Notes: generated by a model not told the origin, from the sequence alone. A stretch of DNA of 64,000 nucleotides from Marinomonas sp. MED121 (GCF_000153025.1 NZ_CH672436.1:15460-79459), one strand, 5' to 3'. Shown: positions 53,001 to 62,363, counted from the first letter of the stretch. Numbers and translations are program-made.

Positions 53001-54069
53001 AGTTAAAGCGTTAAATAAAGCCTACGGTAAAAATGTAATTATCGACGGTATTGGCCTAGAGATGGAAGCCGGTGGATTTACTGTTCTGCTTGGCCCATCG
53101 GGTTGCGGTAAATCAACGTTATTGCGTTTGATTGCAGGCCTAGAGGATGTAACAGCAGGGGGCATTTTTATCGGAGATAAAGACGTAACCTTAGAAGATC
53201 CGAAAAACCGCGATATAGCGATGGTGTTTCAGTCTTATGCGCTATTTCCACATATGACCGTTTCGGAGAATATCGGCTTCGGCATGTTAATCAACAAAAA
53301 GCCAAAAGCAGAGATAGAGAAGCGTGTTAAAGAAGTTGCTCAGTTACTACAGATTGAACCTTTATTAGATCGAACTCCAGCTCAACTGTCGGGTGGTCAA
53401 CGTCAAAGGGTAGCAATTGGTCGTGCGTTAATGCGTAACCCTAAAGTGTTTTTGTTCGATGAGCCATTAAGTAACTTGGATGCAAAACTGCGTGGTGAGA
53501 TGCGCTTAGAGCTTAAAAACCTGCACGCTAAACTAAACGCTACCATTTTGTACGTAACTCATGACCAAATCGAGGCGATGACCTTAGCGACGAAGATTGT
53601 GTTGTTAAATAAAGGAGAGATCCAACAAATTGGTACTCCTTATGAGATTTACAATCAACCTAGTAATGTGTTCGTAGCCAAATTTGTTGGATCACCACAA
53701 ATCAACTTGTTAAAAGGTGAGTTAATGGGAGGCGAAGGTGACTGGAATGTATTGGTGAATGATATCCAGATTCCTATCCCAAACTATGAGTTTACTAAAC
53801 AACCCAAGAAAGGCATGCAGGTGTTGCTAGGTATTCGTCCAGAGCATATTACCCAATCGCCGCTTAATAGCGCTTTTGAAACTGAGCTCACTGTAACAGC
53901 GTTTGAAATGACTGGATCAGAAACCTTAGCTGAGTTCGACATGCACGGCCAGCCAGTGAGAGCCAAGTTAGACGCAAATATTCAGATTAAGAACGGCGAT
54001 AACTTTGGCTTGCACTTTAATCTGCAAAATATTTCGTTATTTAACGCAGAAACAGAGACCAGATCGTAA
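52987..54069 (+). CDS. sugar ABC transporter ATP-binding protein, MalK/UgpC type
   Basis: A 360-residue ATPase when started at ATG 52987 behind GAGGAAA; an ATG 15 bp upstream is also in frame. Walker A is GPSGCGKST, signature LSGGQRQRVAIGRAL, Walker B VFLFDEP and H-loop THDQ. The C-terminal regulatory TOBE/OB domains begin near residue 235. It overlaps the epimerase gene by 14 bases and should power the MalFG-type permease. One MalK-type ATPase often serves several importers. Confidence 0.9.
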   Translation: MHAVEVKALNKAYGKNVIIDGIGLEMEAGGFTVLLGPSGCGKSTLLRLIAGLEDVTAGGIFIGDKDVTLEDPKNRDIAMVFQSYALFPHMTVSENIGFGMLINKKPKAEIEKRVKEVAQLLQIEPLLDRTPAQLSGGQRQRVAIGRALMRNPKVFLFDEPLSNLDAKLRGEMRLELKNLHAKLNATILYVTHDQIEAMTLATKIVLLNKGEIQQIGTPYEIYNQPSNVFVAKFVGSPQINLLKGELMGGEGDWNVLVNDIQIPIPNYEFTKQPKKGMQVLLGIRPEHITQSPLNSAFETELTVTAFEMTGSETLAEFDMHGQPVRAKLDANIQIKNGDNFGLHFNLQNISLFNAETETRS

Positions 54070-54256
54070 TAATCGCTCCTTATGGGAAGTTTGTTTTTTG
54101 GTTAATTGAGCAAGGTTAATCGAAAGCTTTGACATGATTTGTAACTTTTGCATTTATAGGTGAGTATTCTATCCATACCCTTGTGGCTAAAGGGAGGGTG
54201 TGAGACCATTTTAGCTGAAATCGTTACGAATTTTTGTATAGGAAGTGAAGGTGATC

Positions 54257-55261
54257 ATGGCAAAGGCAACGTTAAAAACTATTGCAGAATATACGGGTTT
54301 GTCTGTCACTACAGTGTCAAGGGCATTGAAAGATGGTGATGATGTAAAGCAACCCACCAAAGAAATAGTTAAGGCTGCAGCCAAAAAGCTTGGTTATCGA
54401 CCCAATCTCTCTGGTGTTGGGCTTCGTACTGGTATTAACTACAACATTTGCGCAATTTTACCGGTAACCAAGCCTGGTGATATTGTCGGTGATGTTGGCT
54501 CACTTGCACTGATCGAAGGTCTCACCGCTGCACTTAAAGGAACACCTTACCACCTGACTGTATTACCAATGGCTCCGGATGAAGACCCAATGGAGCCTGT
54601 AAGGTATGCATTCGAAAATAACCTTTGTGGCGGTATGATTTTCAACTTAACTAAAACTCAAGATGAACGCGTTGCTTATCTGCATAACAACGAGATACCG
54701 TTTGTCACCTTTGGCCAAACGGAAATGAGTATTGAGCATCCATATGTGGATATCGATAACCATGATATGGCTTATCGTGCGGCAAGGCAGCTTTATGAGC
54801 AAGGGCGCAAAAATATTCGCTTGTTAAGTTCTTCTCATGATTATACCTATGCATGGCATAAGTATTACGGTGCGCGGCGAGCAGCTAGAGAGTTTGGTTA
54901 CGACTTTGAGATTGAGAAAAACATTATTTTAGATTCCGATGTTGACGACTATCGTAAACTTGGCAACAAAATGATGTTGGGCGATCAAGCTCCTGATGGC
55001 TTAATTTGTGGTTCTGAAATCAGTGCCTGTGGTTTGCTGGCCGGGATCCAAGATACAGGCAAGACTATTGGTGAAGATATCGATGTGGTACTGGTAGAGA
55101 CGTGTGATCTCCCAAGCTTTTTTATGCCGCCAATTTCGGGTTACAGACAAGACTTTCACCAAGTGGGTCGAAAGTTGATTCAACACTTGCTGCGCCGAAT
55201 TAACGGCGAGACGGTTAAGCATCTGCAGACTTTACAAAAAACGGTTTATTATCAACGTTAA
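54257..55261 (+). CDS. LacI-family transcriptional regulator of the mannoside genes
   Basis: A 334-residue repressor from ATG 54257, preceded by AAGG. The N-terminal helix-turn-helix and hinge (ATLKTIAEYTGLSVTTVSRALKDGDDVKQPTKEIV) are typical of LacI proteins, and the periplasmic-binding-protein-like core follows. It lies between the transport operon and the catabolic operon, both of which have GTAACGTTAC operators, and is the obvious candidate to bind them. A related half-site, TCGTTACGAA, about 30 bp before its own start hints at weak autoregulation. The effector is probably a mannoside or a mannose phosphate. Confidence 0.88.
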   Translation: MAKATLKTIAEYTGLSVTTVSRALKDGDDVKQPTKEIVKAAAKKLGYRPNLSGVGLRTGINYNICAILPVTKPGDIVGDVGSLALIEGLTAALKGTPYHLTVLPMAPDEDPMEPVRYAFENNLCGGMIFNLTKTQDERVAYLHNNEIPFVTFGQTEMSIEHPYVDIDNHDMAYRAARQLYEQGRKNIRLLSSSHDYTYAWHKYYGARRAAREFGYDFEIEKNIILDSDVDDYRKLGNKMMLGDQAPDGLICGSEISACGLLAGIQDTGKTIGEDIDVVLVETCDLPSFFMPPISGYRQDFHQVGRKLIQHLLRRINGETVKHLQTLQKTVYYQR

Positions 55262-55378
55262 ACGTCCAAGTAAACAGATTCGCGTGATTTGTAGCTTTAA
55301 TGGAAAACGAGTTACAAGTCACATTCCCTAGTTTTTAGCTTACATTCTCTTGAATTAAGCTTTTTATATTGCAAAATG

Positions 55379-55388
55379 GTAACGTTAC
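55379..55388. promoter_or_regulatory. LacI-family operator, phosphorolysis operon
   Basis: GTAACGTTAC in the context AATGGTAACGTTACGATTT lies about 20 bp before the phosphomannomutase start, a position that would block transcription when bound. Confidence 0.8.
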
Positions 55389-55408
55389 GATTTGGAGTGA
55401 ATAAGACA

Positions 55409-56773
55409 ATGCATAATACATCTGCTTTTAAAGCTTACGATATTCGAGGTAAGTTACCTGAACAACTAAATAACGATTTGTCTTATCGAATAGGCAGAGC
55501 GTATGCGGACTTTCTTAAACCTAAAAAGGTTGCTGTAGGCTACGACATTCGCCTTAGTAGCCCAGAGTTTGCCAAGGCAGTTATTAAAGGCTTAAACGAT
55601 AGTGGTGTAGAAGTTTTAGAGCTAGGCTTAGTTGGCACCGAAGAAGTTTATTTTGCCACCGACCATCTAAACCTAGACGGCGGAATAATGGTTACAGCTA
55701 GCCATAACCCTAAAGATTACAACGGCATTAAGCTGGTAAAAGAATCTGCTAAACCGATTAGTGGAGATAGTGGTCTTAATGACATTAAAGCCTTAGTGGA
55801 AAGTGCTGACTATTCTGCCCCTGTTGAGTCTATTATTACTGGAAAATCGAAACGTTACGACGTATCTGGGGAATATACTCAACACCTACTGAGCTTTATT
55901 GAAGCTGCAAAATTAAAACCGCTTAAAGTTGTCGTTAATGCCGGCAACGGTGCTGCTGGCCATATGCTTGACAACTTAGAAGAGCATCTTCTGTTCGAGT
56001 TTATCAAAGTCAATCATCAACCTGATGGCAACTTCCCAAATGGGATCCCTAACCCACTGTTGCCGGAGAATCGTGAAGATACCCGCAAGGCGGTGTTAGC
56101 CCACAAGGCTGATTTTGGTGTCGCATGGGACGGAGATGTAGATCGTTGTTTCTTATTCGACGAAAACGGCGACTTTATTGAGGGGTATTACATCGTTGGT
56201 TTATTGGCAAAAGCATTTTTAGCTAAGCAGCCTGGTTCTAAGATCATTCACGACCCGCGTTTAACTTGGAACACCATTGATATAGTGGAAGCCGAAAAAG
56301 GTGAAGCAATACAAAGTAAAACTGGTCACGCCTTTATCAAAGAGCGGATGCGCGCAGAAGACGCAGTATATGGTGGCGAAATGAGTGCACACCATTATTT
56401 CCGCGATTTTGCTTATTGTGACAGCGGAATGTTGCCATGGTTGTTGATCGCTGAGCTGGTATCCAATGGAGAGCTATCTCTATCGCAATATGTTGAACAG
56501 CAGCAAGCTAACTTCCCAATTTCCGGGGAAATCAACAGTACCTTAGGTCATGCAAAAGCTGCAGTTGACGCAGTTATGGAAGCATTCAAAGAAGAAGCCT
56601 TAGTTGTAGATAAAACCGACGGCATCAGCCTTGAGTTTGAACAGTGGCGCTTCAACTTACGAAGTTCTAACACCGAACCGGTTGTTCGATTAAACGTTGA
56701 GTCACGAGGTGACCGCGCACTGATGGAACAAAAAACACAACAAATTTTAAATATTCTAAAACAATTTAATTAA
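55409..56773 (+). CDS. phosphomannomutase / phosphoglucomutase
   Basis: A 454-residue alpha-D-phosphohexomutase. I use ATG 55409 (MHNTSAFKAYDIRGKL) because the earlier in-frame ATG lies on the operator. The phosphoserine loop is TASHNPKDYNGIK, the metal loop DGDVDRC and the sugar-specificity loop GGEMSAHHYF, followed by the phosphate-binding RSSNTEP. GEMSAHH is typical of bifunctional PMM/PGM enzymes. It converts the mannose 1-phosphate released by the GH130 enzymes to mannose 6-phosphate. The gap to the next gene is 13 bp. Confidence 0.9.
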   Translation: MHNTSAFKAYDIRGKLPEQLNNDLSYRIGRAYADFLKPKKVAVGYDIRLSSPEFAKAVIKGLNDSGVEVLELGLVGTEEVYFATDHLNLDGGIMVTASHNPKDYNGIKLVKESAKPISGDSGLNDIKALVESADYSAPVESIITGKSKRYDVSGEYTQHLLSFIEAAKLKPLKVVVNAGNGAAGHMLDNLEEHLLFEFIKVNHQPDGNFPNGIPNPLLPENREDTRKAVLAHKADFGVAWDGDVDRCFLFDENGDFIEGYYIVGLLAKAFLAKQPGSKIIHDPRLTWNTIDIVEAEKGEAIQSKTGHAFIKERMRAEDAVYGGEMSAHHYFRDFAYCDSGMLPWLLIAELVSNGELSLSQYVEQQQANFPISGEINSTLGHAKAAVDAVMEAFKEEALVVDKTDGISLEFEQWRFNLRSSNTEPVVRLNVESRGDRALMEQKTQQILNILKQFN

Positions 56774-56786
56774 GCTGGAGTAAGCA

Positions 56787-57779
56787 ATGACAGTAAAAAT
56801 TTTGGGTGAATCCCTACCAAATATTCCATGGGAAGACCGCCCTGCCAATTGCCAAGATGTAATGTGGCGTCACAGCAACAATCCAATTATCGGTTGGAAT
56901 CCGTTTCCAGCTGCAGCCCGTGTTTATAACAGTGCTGTAGTACCGTTTAACGATGGCTTTATTGGTGTGTTCCGTTCTGACTACAAAAACGGTCGTCCAC
57001 ACCTGCATGTTGGATACAGTCAAGACGCTTTAAGTTGGGAATTTGAAGAAGAAGCTATTCAGTGGGTAGACGCTGAAGGTAAACCATTTCAGCCTACTTA
57101 CGCTTACGACCCTCGTGTAGTAAAGCTAGATGATACTTATTATGTTACCTGGTGTACCGACGATCATGGCGCAACCCTTGGTATGGGCATGACTAAAGAC
57201 TTTAAAACCTTTACTCGTCTTGAGAATGCCTGCGTGCCGTTTAACCGTAATGGTGTATTGTTCCCACGTAAAATTAACGGTCAATATGTATTGCTTAATC
57301 GTCCATCAGACAGCGGTCATACGCCATTTGGTGATGTGTTCTTAAGCCACAGTAACGATATGGAGTACTGGGGTAAGCACCGCCATGTAATTGGTAAAGG
57401 TGGTGAAGGTTGGTGGCAAGGTACCAAAATTGGTGCAGGTCCAATTCCGATCGAAACCAGTGAGGGCTGGTTAATGATTTACCACGGTGTTTCAGGTACT
57501 TGTAATGGTTTTGTATACAGTATTGGTGCTGCCATTTTGGATATCGATGAGCCTTGGAAAGTTAAATACCGTACACGTGATTATTTATTAACCCCAGAAA
57601 AAGAGTATGAAACGGCTGGCTTTGTGCCAAATGTAGCCTTTCCTTGTGCAGCTTTAGCTGATGCAGACACCGGTCGTATCGCTGTTTACTACGGTGCAGC
57701 AGACACCTATTCAGCAGTTGCATATACCCAAGTTGATGACTTGGTTGAGTACATTAAAAACAATTCTGAGGTTTTTTAG
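56787..57779 (+). CDS. GH130 beta-mannoside phosphorylase (mannooligosaccharide-type)
   Basis: A 330-residue five-bladed propeller of family GH130. YAYDPRVVKLDD contains the proposed catalytic aspartate, and RNGVLFPRKINGQYVLLNRPSD and WLMIYHGVSGTC are family blocks. The short N-terminus and overall size fit the group active on longer beta-1,4-manno-oligosaccharides or mannosyl-N-glycan ends, releasing mannose 1-phosphate. It lies between the mutase and a second, longer GH130 gene, so the two enzymes probably divide chain length or acceptor type between them. Exact substrate is inferred. Confidence 0.85.
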   Translation: MTVKILGESLPNIPWEDRPANCQDVMWRHSNNPIIGWNPFPAAARVYNSAVVPFNDGFIGVFRSDYKNGRPHLHVGYSQDALSWEFEEEAIQWVDAEGKPFQPTYAYDPRVVKLDDTYYVTWCTDDHGATLGMGMTKDFKTFTRLENACVPFNRNGVLFPRKINGQYVLLNRPSDSGHTPFGDVFLSHSNDMEYWGKHRHVIGKGGEGWWQGTKIGAGPIPIETSEGWLMIYHGVSGTCNGFVYSIGAAILDIDEPWKVKYRTRDYLLTPEKEYETAGFVPNVAFPCAALADADTGRIAVYYGAADTYSAVAYTQVDDLVEYIKNNSEVF

Positions 57780-57787
57780 AGGATATT

Positions 57788-58957
57788 ATGTCGGTATTTC
57801 AACAACGATTAGCAATGCTGCAGGCAGAGCACCAGCACTTACACGCTAAAGTTAATCAAGCAGAGCTGCCTGGAAACGGCGTATTTTTGCGCTACAAGGA
57901 TCCTGTCCTAACAGCCGCGCATGCCCCATTAACTTGGCGTTATGATCTAAATGCTGAAACCAATCCTTTTTTAATGGAACGCCTTGGTATTAATGCAGTG
58001 CTTAACCCTGGCGCAATAGAATTAGATGGTAAATTTTACATGGTTGCCCGTGTAGAAGGACATGACCGCAAATCATTCTTCGCAGTGGCCGAAAGCAACA
58101 ATGGCGTCGACGGTTTTACTTTTTGGGATAAACCTTGTGAGATCGGTGAAACAGATGTTCCCGATACCAATGTATATGACATGCGTTTAACGCGCCATGA
58201 AGATGGTTGGATTTATGGTTTGTTTTGTACGGAGCGCAAAGATCCAAACGCCGCTCCTGGTGATGAATCATCAGCAGTAGCGCAGTGTGGCATAGTTCGA
58301 ACAAAAGACTTAAAAATTTGGGAACGTCTTGCTGACCTTAAAACCAACTCAGCTCAGCAACGAAACGTAGTGCTGCATCCAGAGTTTGTTGATGGCAAGT
58401 ATGCTCTTTACACTCGGCCTCAAGACAGCTTTATTGAAGCTGGCAAAGGTGGTGGTATTGGGATGGCGTTTGCTGACTCAATGACTGATTGTGTAGTAGA
58501 TGTTGAGCATGTAATTGAGCCAAAAACCTATCACACGATTAAAGAGTCTAAAAATGGTCAAGGGCCTGCACCGATGAAAACCGATAATGGCTGGCTGCAT
58601 ATTGGCCACGGTGTTCGTAATACAGCTGCCGGTTTACGTTATGTATTGTACTGCTTTATGACCGACCTTATTGACCCGATGAAAGTAACTCATCGACCAA
58701 GTGGCTACTTCTTAGCTCCAGAAGGAGAGGAGAGAGTGGGCGACGTTTCTAATGTCGTGTTTTGCAACGGCATGGTAGCGCGAGATAATGGTGAAGTCTA
58801 TATCTATTACGCTTCTTCAGATACTCGTTGCCATGTACTGACTACTAGTATTGACCAGCTAGTAGATTATGTGACCAACACGCTAGAGGATCCGTTAGAC
58901 TCAGCTGGTTGTGTGAAGCAACGAATTGAGTTGATTGATCGTAATTTAGCGCTATAA
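57788..58957 (+). CDS. 4-O-beta-D-mannosyl-D-glucose phosphorylase (GH130)
   Basis: A 389-residue GH130 enzyme closely similar to the known mannosylglucose phosphorylases of Bacteroides and Ruminococcus: PVLTAAHAPLTWRYDL, NPFLMERLGINA, TNVYDMRLTRHEDGWIYG (catalytic Asp), QRNVVLHPEFVDGKYALYTR and GYFLAPEGEERVGDVSNV. It splits mannosylglucose with phosphate into mannose 1-phosphate and glucose. Its substrate is the product of the 2-epimerase at 51783-53000. It starts 8 bp after the other GH130 gene and is followed by a terminator. Confidence 0.92.
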   Translation: MSVFQQRLAMLQAEHQHLHAKVNQAELPGNGVFLRYKDPVLTAAHAPLTWRYDLNAETNPFLMERLGINAVLNPGAIELDGKFYMVARVEGHDRKSFFAVAESNNGVDGFTFWDKPCEIGETDVPDTNVYDMRLTRHEDGWIYGLFCTERKDPNAAPGDESSAVAQCGIVRTKDLKIWERLADLKTNSAQQRNVVLHPEFVDGKYALYTRPQDSFIEAGKGGGIGMAFADSMTDCVVDVEHVIEPKTYHTIKESKNGQGPAPMKTDNGWLHIGHGVRNTAAGLRYVLYCFMTDLIDPMKVTHRPSGYFLAPEGEERVGDVSNVVFCNGMVARDNGEVYIYYASSDTRCHVLTTSIDQLVDYVTNTLEDPLDSAGCVKQRIELIDRNLAL

Positions 58958-58977
58958 AAACACCTTTTTATCGAAAC

Positions 58978-59001
58978 AAAAGCGGCCTTTAGTCGCTTTT
59001 T
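58978..59001 (+). terminator. intrinsic terminator after the GH130 operon
   Basis: AAAAGCG pairs with CGCTTTT around a short T-rich loop and leads into a T run. It separates the phosphorylase operon from manA. Confidence 0.7.
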
Positions 59002-59132
59002 CGTATCGATGTTATATGTATTTGAATGGTTATGAATTAATGCAAATATAAACTCTCAAGTCTACGTAGGTGTATTAAGTAAAAAACTTTGTTAACACTC
59101 TTTTGAATTGTTTAATATTTAATGAGGAAATG

Positions 59133-60316
59133 ATGATAGAAATTAAAGGTGTTGAACAACATTATGATTGGGGGGGGGGGAGTTCTATATCCCTTTATTA
59201 ACAGGTCAAGTGCATGCATCGGGCAAGCCGATGGCCGAACTTTGGCTTGGTGACCACCCGAGTGGAGTCGCAACTCTAACTAATGGTATTCCTCTTACTG
59301 ATTGGATGGCTGCCGATTATCAAGGTCGTTTGGGAGAATCATGTATAAAATACTATGGGAAGCGTTTACCATTTTTACTTAAGGTATTAGATGTTAAAGC
59401 ACCGCTTTCTATTCAGGTTCATCCAACGAAAAAGCAAGCAGAAAAGGGTTATGACTTAGAGCAAGGCTTAACTATTGAGCCTAGTAAACGTAACTATAAA
59501 GATGCTAACCATAAGCCAGAACTTATGTTGACACTTTCCGATTTTTGGCTACTACATGGTTTTAAATCTGAACCAGAAATAACAGCTTTATTAAGCAAAG
59601 AGAACAGCTTACAAACCTTATTGCCACCATTTAACGAGGGGGGCACCAAACAGCTAGTTGGCCACATTTTTGGTTTGTCTAGTAGTGAACTTGCACCTCT
59701 TATTATGCCTATAGTTAACCAGTACTTAGATGCTTATCAAGAGAATCGCATATCTAAGAATGATGCCTACTTCTGGATGATGAGAGCCTATATGAGAGCC
59801 GCTTCGGCAAACGCTCAACTCGAAGCTGGTTTGCTGATGGTGCTACTACTTAACCTTTGTTATGTGGCCAAAGGCGGTGTTGTTTTTCAGGATGCGGGTA
59901 TTCCTCATGCTTATTTAGAAGGCCAAAATATTGAGTTAATGGCAAATTCCGATAATGTGCTTCGTGCTGGCTTAACTAGCAAGCATGTTGACCAGAAAGA
60001 GCTATTAAGCATAGTTAATTTTGACCCTGTTAAAGCTAAGAGTATTGACCCAATCGCTAAAGATGGTGGTTTGGAATACCCAGTACCTGTAGATGATTTC
60101 TGTTTAACCGAGTATCGCTTAAAAGCCGGAGAAACATTATCTCTTCCGGAGAACCTTGGGCCATGTATTTGGTTCGTATTAAGCGGTGAAATGAAAATTA
60201 ATGGTCAAGATAAATATTGGCGAAATGGCAGTTCTTTTTACCAGGAGCCCAGCTATACAAGTACCATTAATGCGCAGACTGAGTTAGTAATATACAGATC
60301 TTCCGTTAAACTATAG
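59133..60316 (+). pseudogene. manA: mannose-6-phosphate isomerase, frame broken at a G run (possibly phase-variable)
   Basis: The true start, ATG 59133 behind GAGG, reads MIEIKGVEQHYDWGGG and then leaves frame at the G run at 59170-59180; the rest of the protein is intact in another frame (EFYIPLLTGQ to the end at 60316). Twelve or nine G would restore YDWGG(G)EF, a normal type I isomerase start. Zinc ligands and active-site blocks are present: LSIQVHPTKKQA, NHKPELML and GIPHAYLEG. The enzyme would convert mannose 6-phosphate to fructose 6-phosphate, the last step of the mannoside pathway. With 11 G, as read, the cell makes no full-length protein from the ATG. A sequencing error in the run is possible. 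Confidence 0.85.
59170..59180 (+). repeat. homopolymeric tract of 11 G in manA
   Basis: Eleven consecutive G begin in the Trp codon of YDWGG. Gain of one or loss of two bases brings manA into frame, so this is a classic slipped-strand site. Confidence 0.9.
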
Positions 60317-60695
60317 TCTAAGATCTGAATATAAGCACGAAAGAGAATTTTGAGCAAATAAGGATTGATTAAATTGATTCTGTTGACGGTTCCTTGAGCT
60401 AACGCAGCAGAATTAGATTAATTGAATCTATGTGTTATGGCAGTAGAATTAGATAGTTGCAAAATAGCGATAACAGCACTCAGACTGAAATGCTCAATGT
60501 AGCTATTGAATCGTTACGCTTATTATGTCTAATTGTCTATTCCTTTTAACCATAACGTTACGTTTTTAAAGTGATATTGTATATTAAATGTTTTTAAAGT
60601 TAATACATTTCATTCGCTATTGTTTATAGGGTTTTTCTTTTTTCGTATTTTGTTCAGTCGCAACTTGTAGTAGCTTTTATTTGTTAAGGTTGGTG
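60317..60695. other. intergenic region before the Nudix gene
   Basis: 379 bp with no gene. It contains a near-operator ATAACGTTACG at 60552-60562 and a half-site GAATCGTTACG near 60507. A direct repeat of GCAGAATTAGAT-like units (near 60404 and 60441) is visible. Otherwise it is A/T-rich promoter DNA. Confidence 0.5.
60552..60561. promoter_or_regulatory. probable LacI-family operator before the Nudix operon
   Basis: ATAACGTTAC differs in one base from the GTAACGTTAC operators at 49160 and 55379, and it too is followed by G and a T run. It lies about 135 bp before the Nudix start. Confidence 0.6.
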
Positions 60696-61280
60696 ATGAG
60701 TAATACTAAGGTGAAAATTTTGAAGAGATTGGTACTATCCAAATGTTGGTATACCTACTCTAAGTATTCGTATCGTTACAGGACTAAAGATACTCCTTGG
60801 CGAATACAGCATCGTGAGGTGCTAAATAAAGGCGACGGCGCAGCTGTTTTGTTATTTAACTATTCGAGAAAAACTGTGGTGTTAGTTAAGCAGTTTCGTT
60901 TACCTACGTACTTAAATGCTAACTCAAGTGGCTTAATGATTGAAGTATGTGCAGGGGTGCTGGATGGTATGTCTCCTGAGGAGTGCATTAAAAAAGAAAC
61001 ACTAGAAGAAACAGGCTTCAGAATTGAAAATCCAGAACCAGTGATGACTGTTTATATGTCCCCTGGAGCGGTAACCGAAAAAAATCATCTGTTTGTTGCT
61101 GATTATTCAAGTGTTGGACGGCCTAGCTTAGGTGGAGGGCTTGCCAGCGAAAATGAATATATTGAAGTATTAGAGCTTTCTTTTGAACAAGCATATTCAA
61201 TGCTTGAGAGTGGCGAAATTATTGATGGTAAAACTATTATGTTGCTGCAGTACGCAAAGCTAAATATATTCTTTGATTAA
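60696..61280 (+). CDS. Nudix hydrolase, NudK-like (GDP-mannose pyrophosphatase)
   Basis: A 194-residue Nudix protein from ATG 60696 behind AAGG. HREVLNKGDGAAVLLFN, VVLVKQFRLPTYLNAN, the Nudix box GVLDGMSPEECIKKETLEETGF and VYMSPGAVTEKNHLFVADY follow E. coli NudK closely. NudK hydrolyses GDP-mannose to GMP and mannose 1-phosphate, which would feed the phosphomannomutase of this locus. The operator upstream supports joint control with the mannoside genes. Related ADP-sugar hydrolysis is possible. Confidence 0.8.
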   Translation: MSNTKVKILKRLVLSKCWYTYSKYSYRYRTKDTPWRIQHREVLNKGDGAAVLLFNYSRKTVVLVKQFRLPTYLNANSSGLMIEVCAGVLDGMSPEECIKKETLEETGFRIENPEPVMTVYMSPGAVTEKNHLFVADYSSVGRPSLGGGLASENEYIEVLELSFEQAYSMLESGEIIDGKTIMLLQYAKLNIFFD

Positions 61281-61297
61281 TAAAGGCGATCGAGTAA

Positions 61298-62185
61298 ATG
61301 GATAATCAAATTGAACTTGGCTTATCGCAATGGGCGTTTCATCGAGCTATCTTAGGAGACAGCCGAGACAACTATGATGAATACTTAGCAGCTCTGCAAG
61401 ATTCTCCGGAAAAAGTGCTTCGCGGAACAATGTCCAACCGAGATATTGTCGAGCAGGCGATACGACTTGGTGTGAATGTGGTTGATCTCGTTAATTTATT
61501 GTTTTTCTCAAGAGTGTCAGATGCTCCGTGGTTACGTGCTTGGAAACATGATGCTGAACAGCGAGGTGTCCGATTTTCTTGTCTGATGTGTGATGAACTG
61601 GGTCATTTGGCCGCTAGCAGTTATAAAGAAAGGCAACGCTCGATAACGCTCCACAAGCAATGGTTAGAGGCTGCCGCAGAGTTAGGTTGTTCTCAATTAA
61701 GAGTGAATGCTTATGGTGATGGTAGTTACTTACAACAACTTCGTCATTGTAGCGAAAGTATAAAGGTGCTGTGTGATGTAGCAGAGCCAATGGGAATTAG
61801 TGTCGTGGTTGAAAATCATGGTCATCCTTCGAGTAACGGTGCGTGGTTAGCAATGCTAATAGAAAGTATTGAACGGGATAACTCTGGAGTTTATATTGAT
61901 TTTGATAATTTCTTTATGGGTGGTTGGCATCATTCGCCAAAACGTTTTTATGACCGTTATCAAGGTATGGAAGACCTTGCTAATATTACGGTTGGAGGCA
62001 GTGCTAAATCTTACGCTTTTGATCAGAGCGGTAACGAAACTACCGTAGATTTTGCTAGATGTGTGAGTCTTTTGATTAAGGCCGGATTTAGTGGTGTTTT
62101 ATCTGCTGAATATGAAGGATGTCTTTATTCGGAGTATGATGGGTCGGCTAAAACCCTAGCTCTGCTTAAAAAGATATTGATTTAG
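61298..62185 (+). CDS. sugar phosphate isomerase/epimerase family TIM-barrel protein
   Basis: A 295-residue protein of the xylose-isomerase-like TIM barrel (AP endonuclease 2) family. ELGLSQWAFHRAIL opens the barrel, VVVENHGHPSSNG and VYIDFDNF carry likely metal-binding Glu and Asp residues, and VLSAEYEG gives the final Glu. Members interconvert ketoses or inosose-type compounds. It is 17 bp behind the Nudix gene and so probably acts on a mannose-derived or related sugar; the substrate is not known. Confidence 0.72.
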   Translation: MDNQIELGLSQWAFHRAILGDSRDNYDEYLAALQDSPEKVLRGTMSNRDIVEQAIRLGVNVVDLVNLLFFSRVSDAPWLRAWKHDAEQRGVRFSCLMCDELGHLAASSYKERQRSITLHKQWLEAAAELGCSQLRVNAYGDGSYLQQLRHCSESIKVLCDVAEPMGISVVVENHGHPSSNGAWLAMLIESIERDNSGVYIDFDNFFMGGWHHSPKRFYDRYQGMEDLANITVGGSAKSYAFDQSGNETTVDFARCVSLLIKAGFSGVLSAEYEGCLYSEYDGSAKTLALLKKILI

Positions 62186-62363
62186 CAAATTACTCGTTTT
62201 AGAAATTAGCTAAGAGAATATTTGGTTTTTTAGAGATGCTTTTATAATTACTGATATCTAGGAATTACTTACTAGATTTTTTCTTATGCAACTGGATATT
62301 TCATAAGAAAAGTGTGTCACTTATTGCTGCAATGTAGGAAGTATACTGTAAAACTCTCAAGAA

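Noticed and set aside
59168..60316. A natural TTG start for manA at 59168, giving an intact gene
   Set aside because: No ribosome-binding site precedes it, and the ATG at 59133 with GAGG upstream encodes the conserved start of the isomerase family in the other frame.
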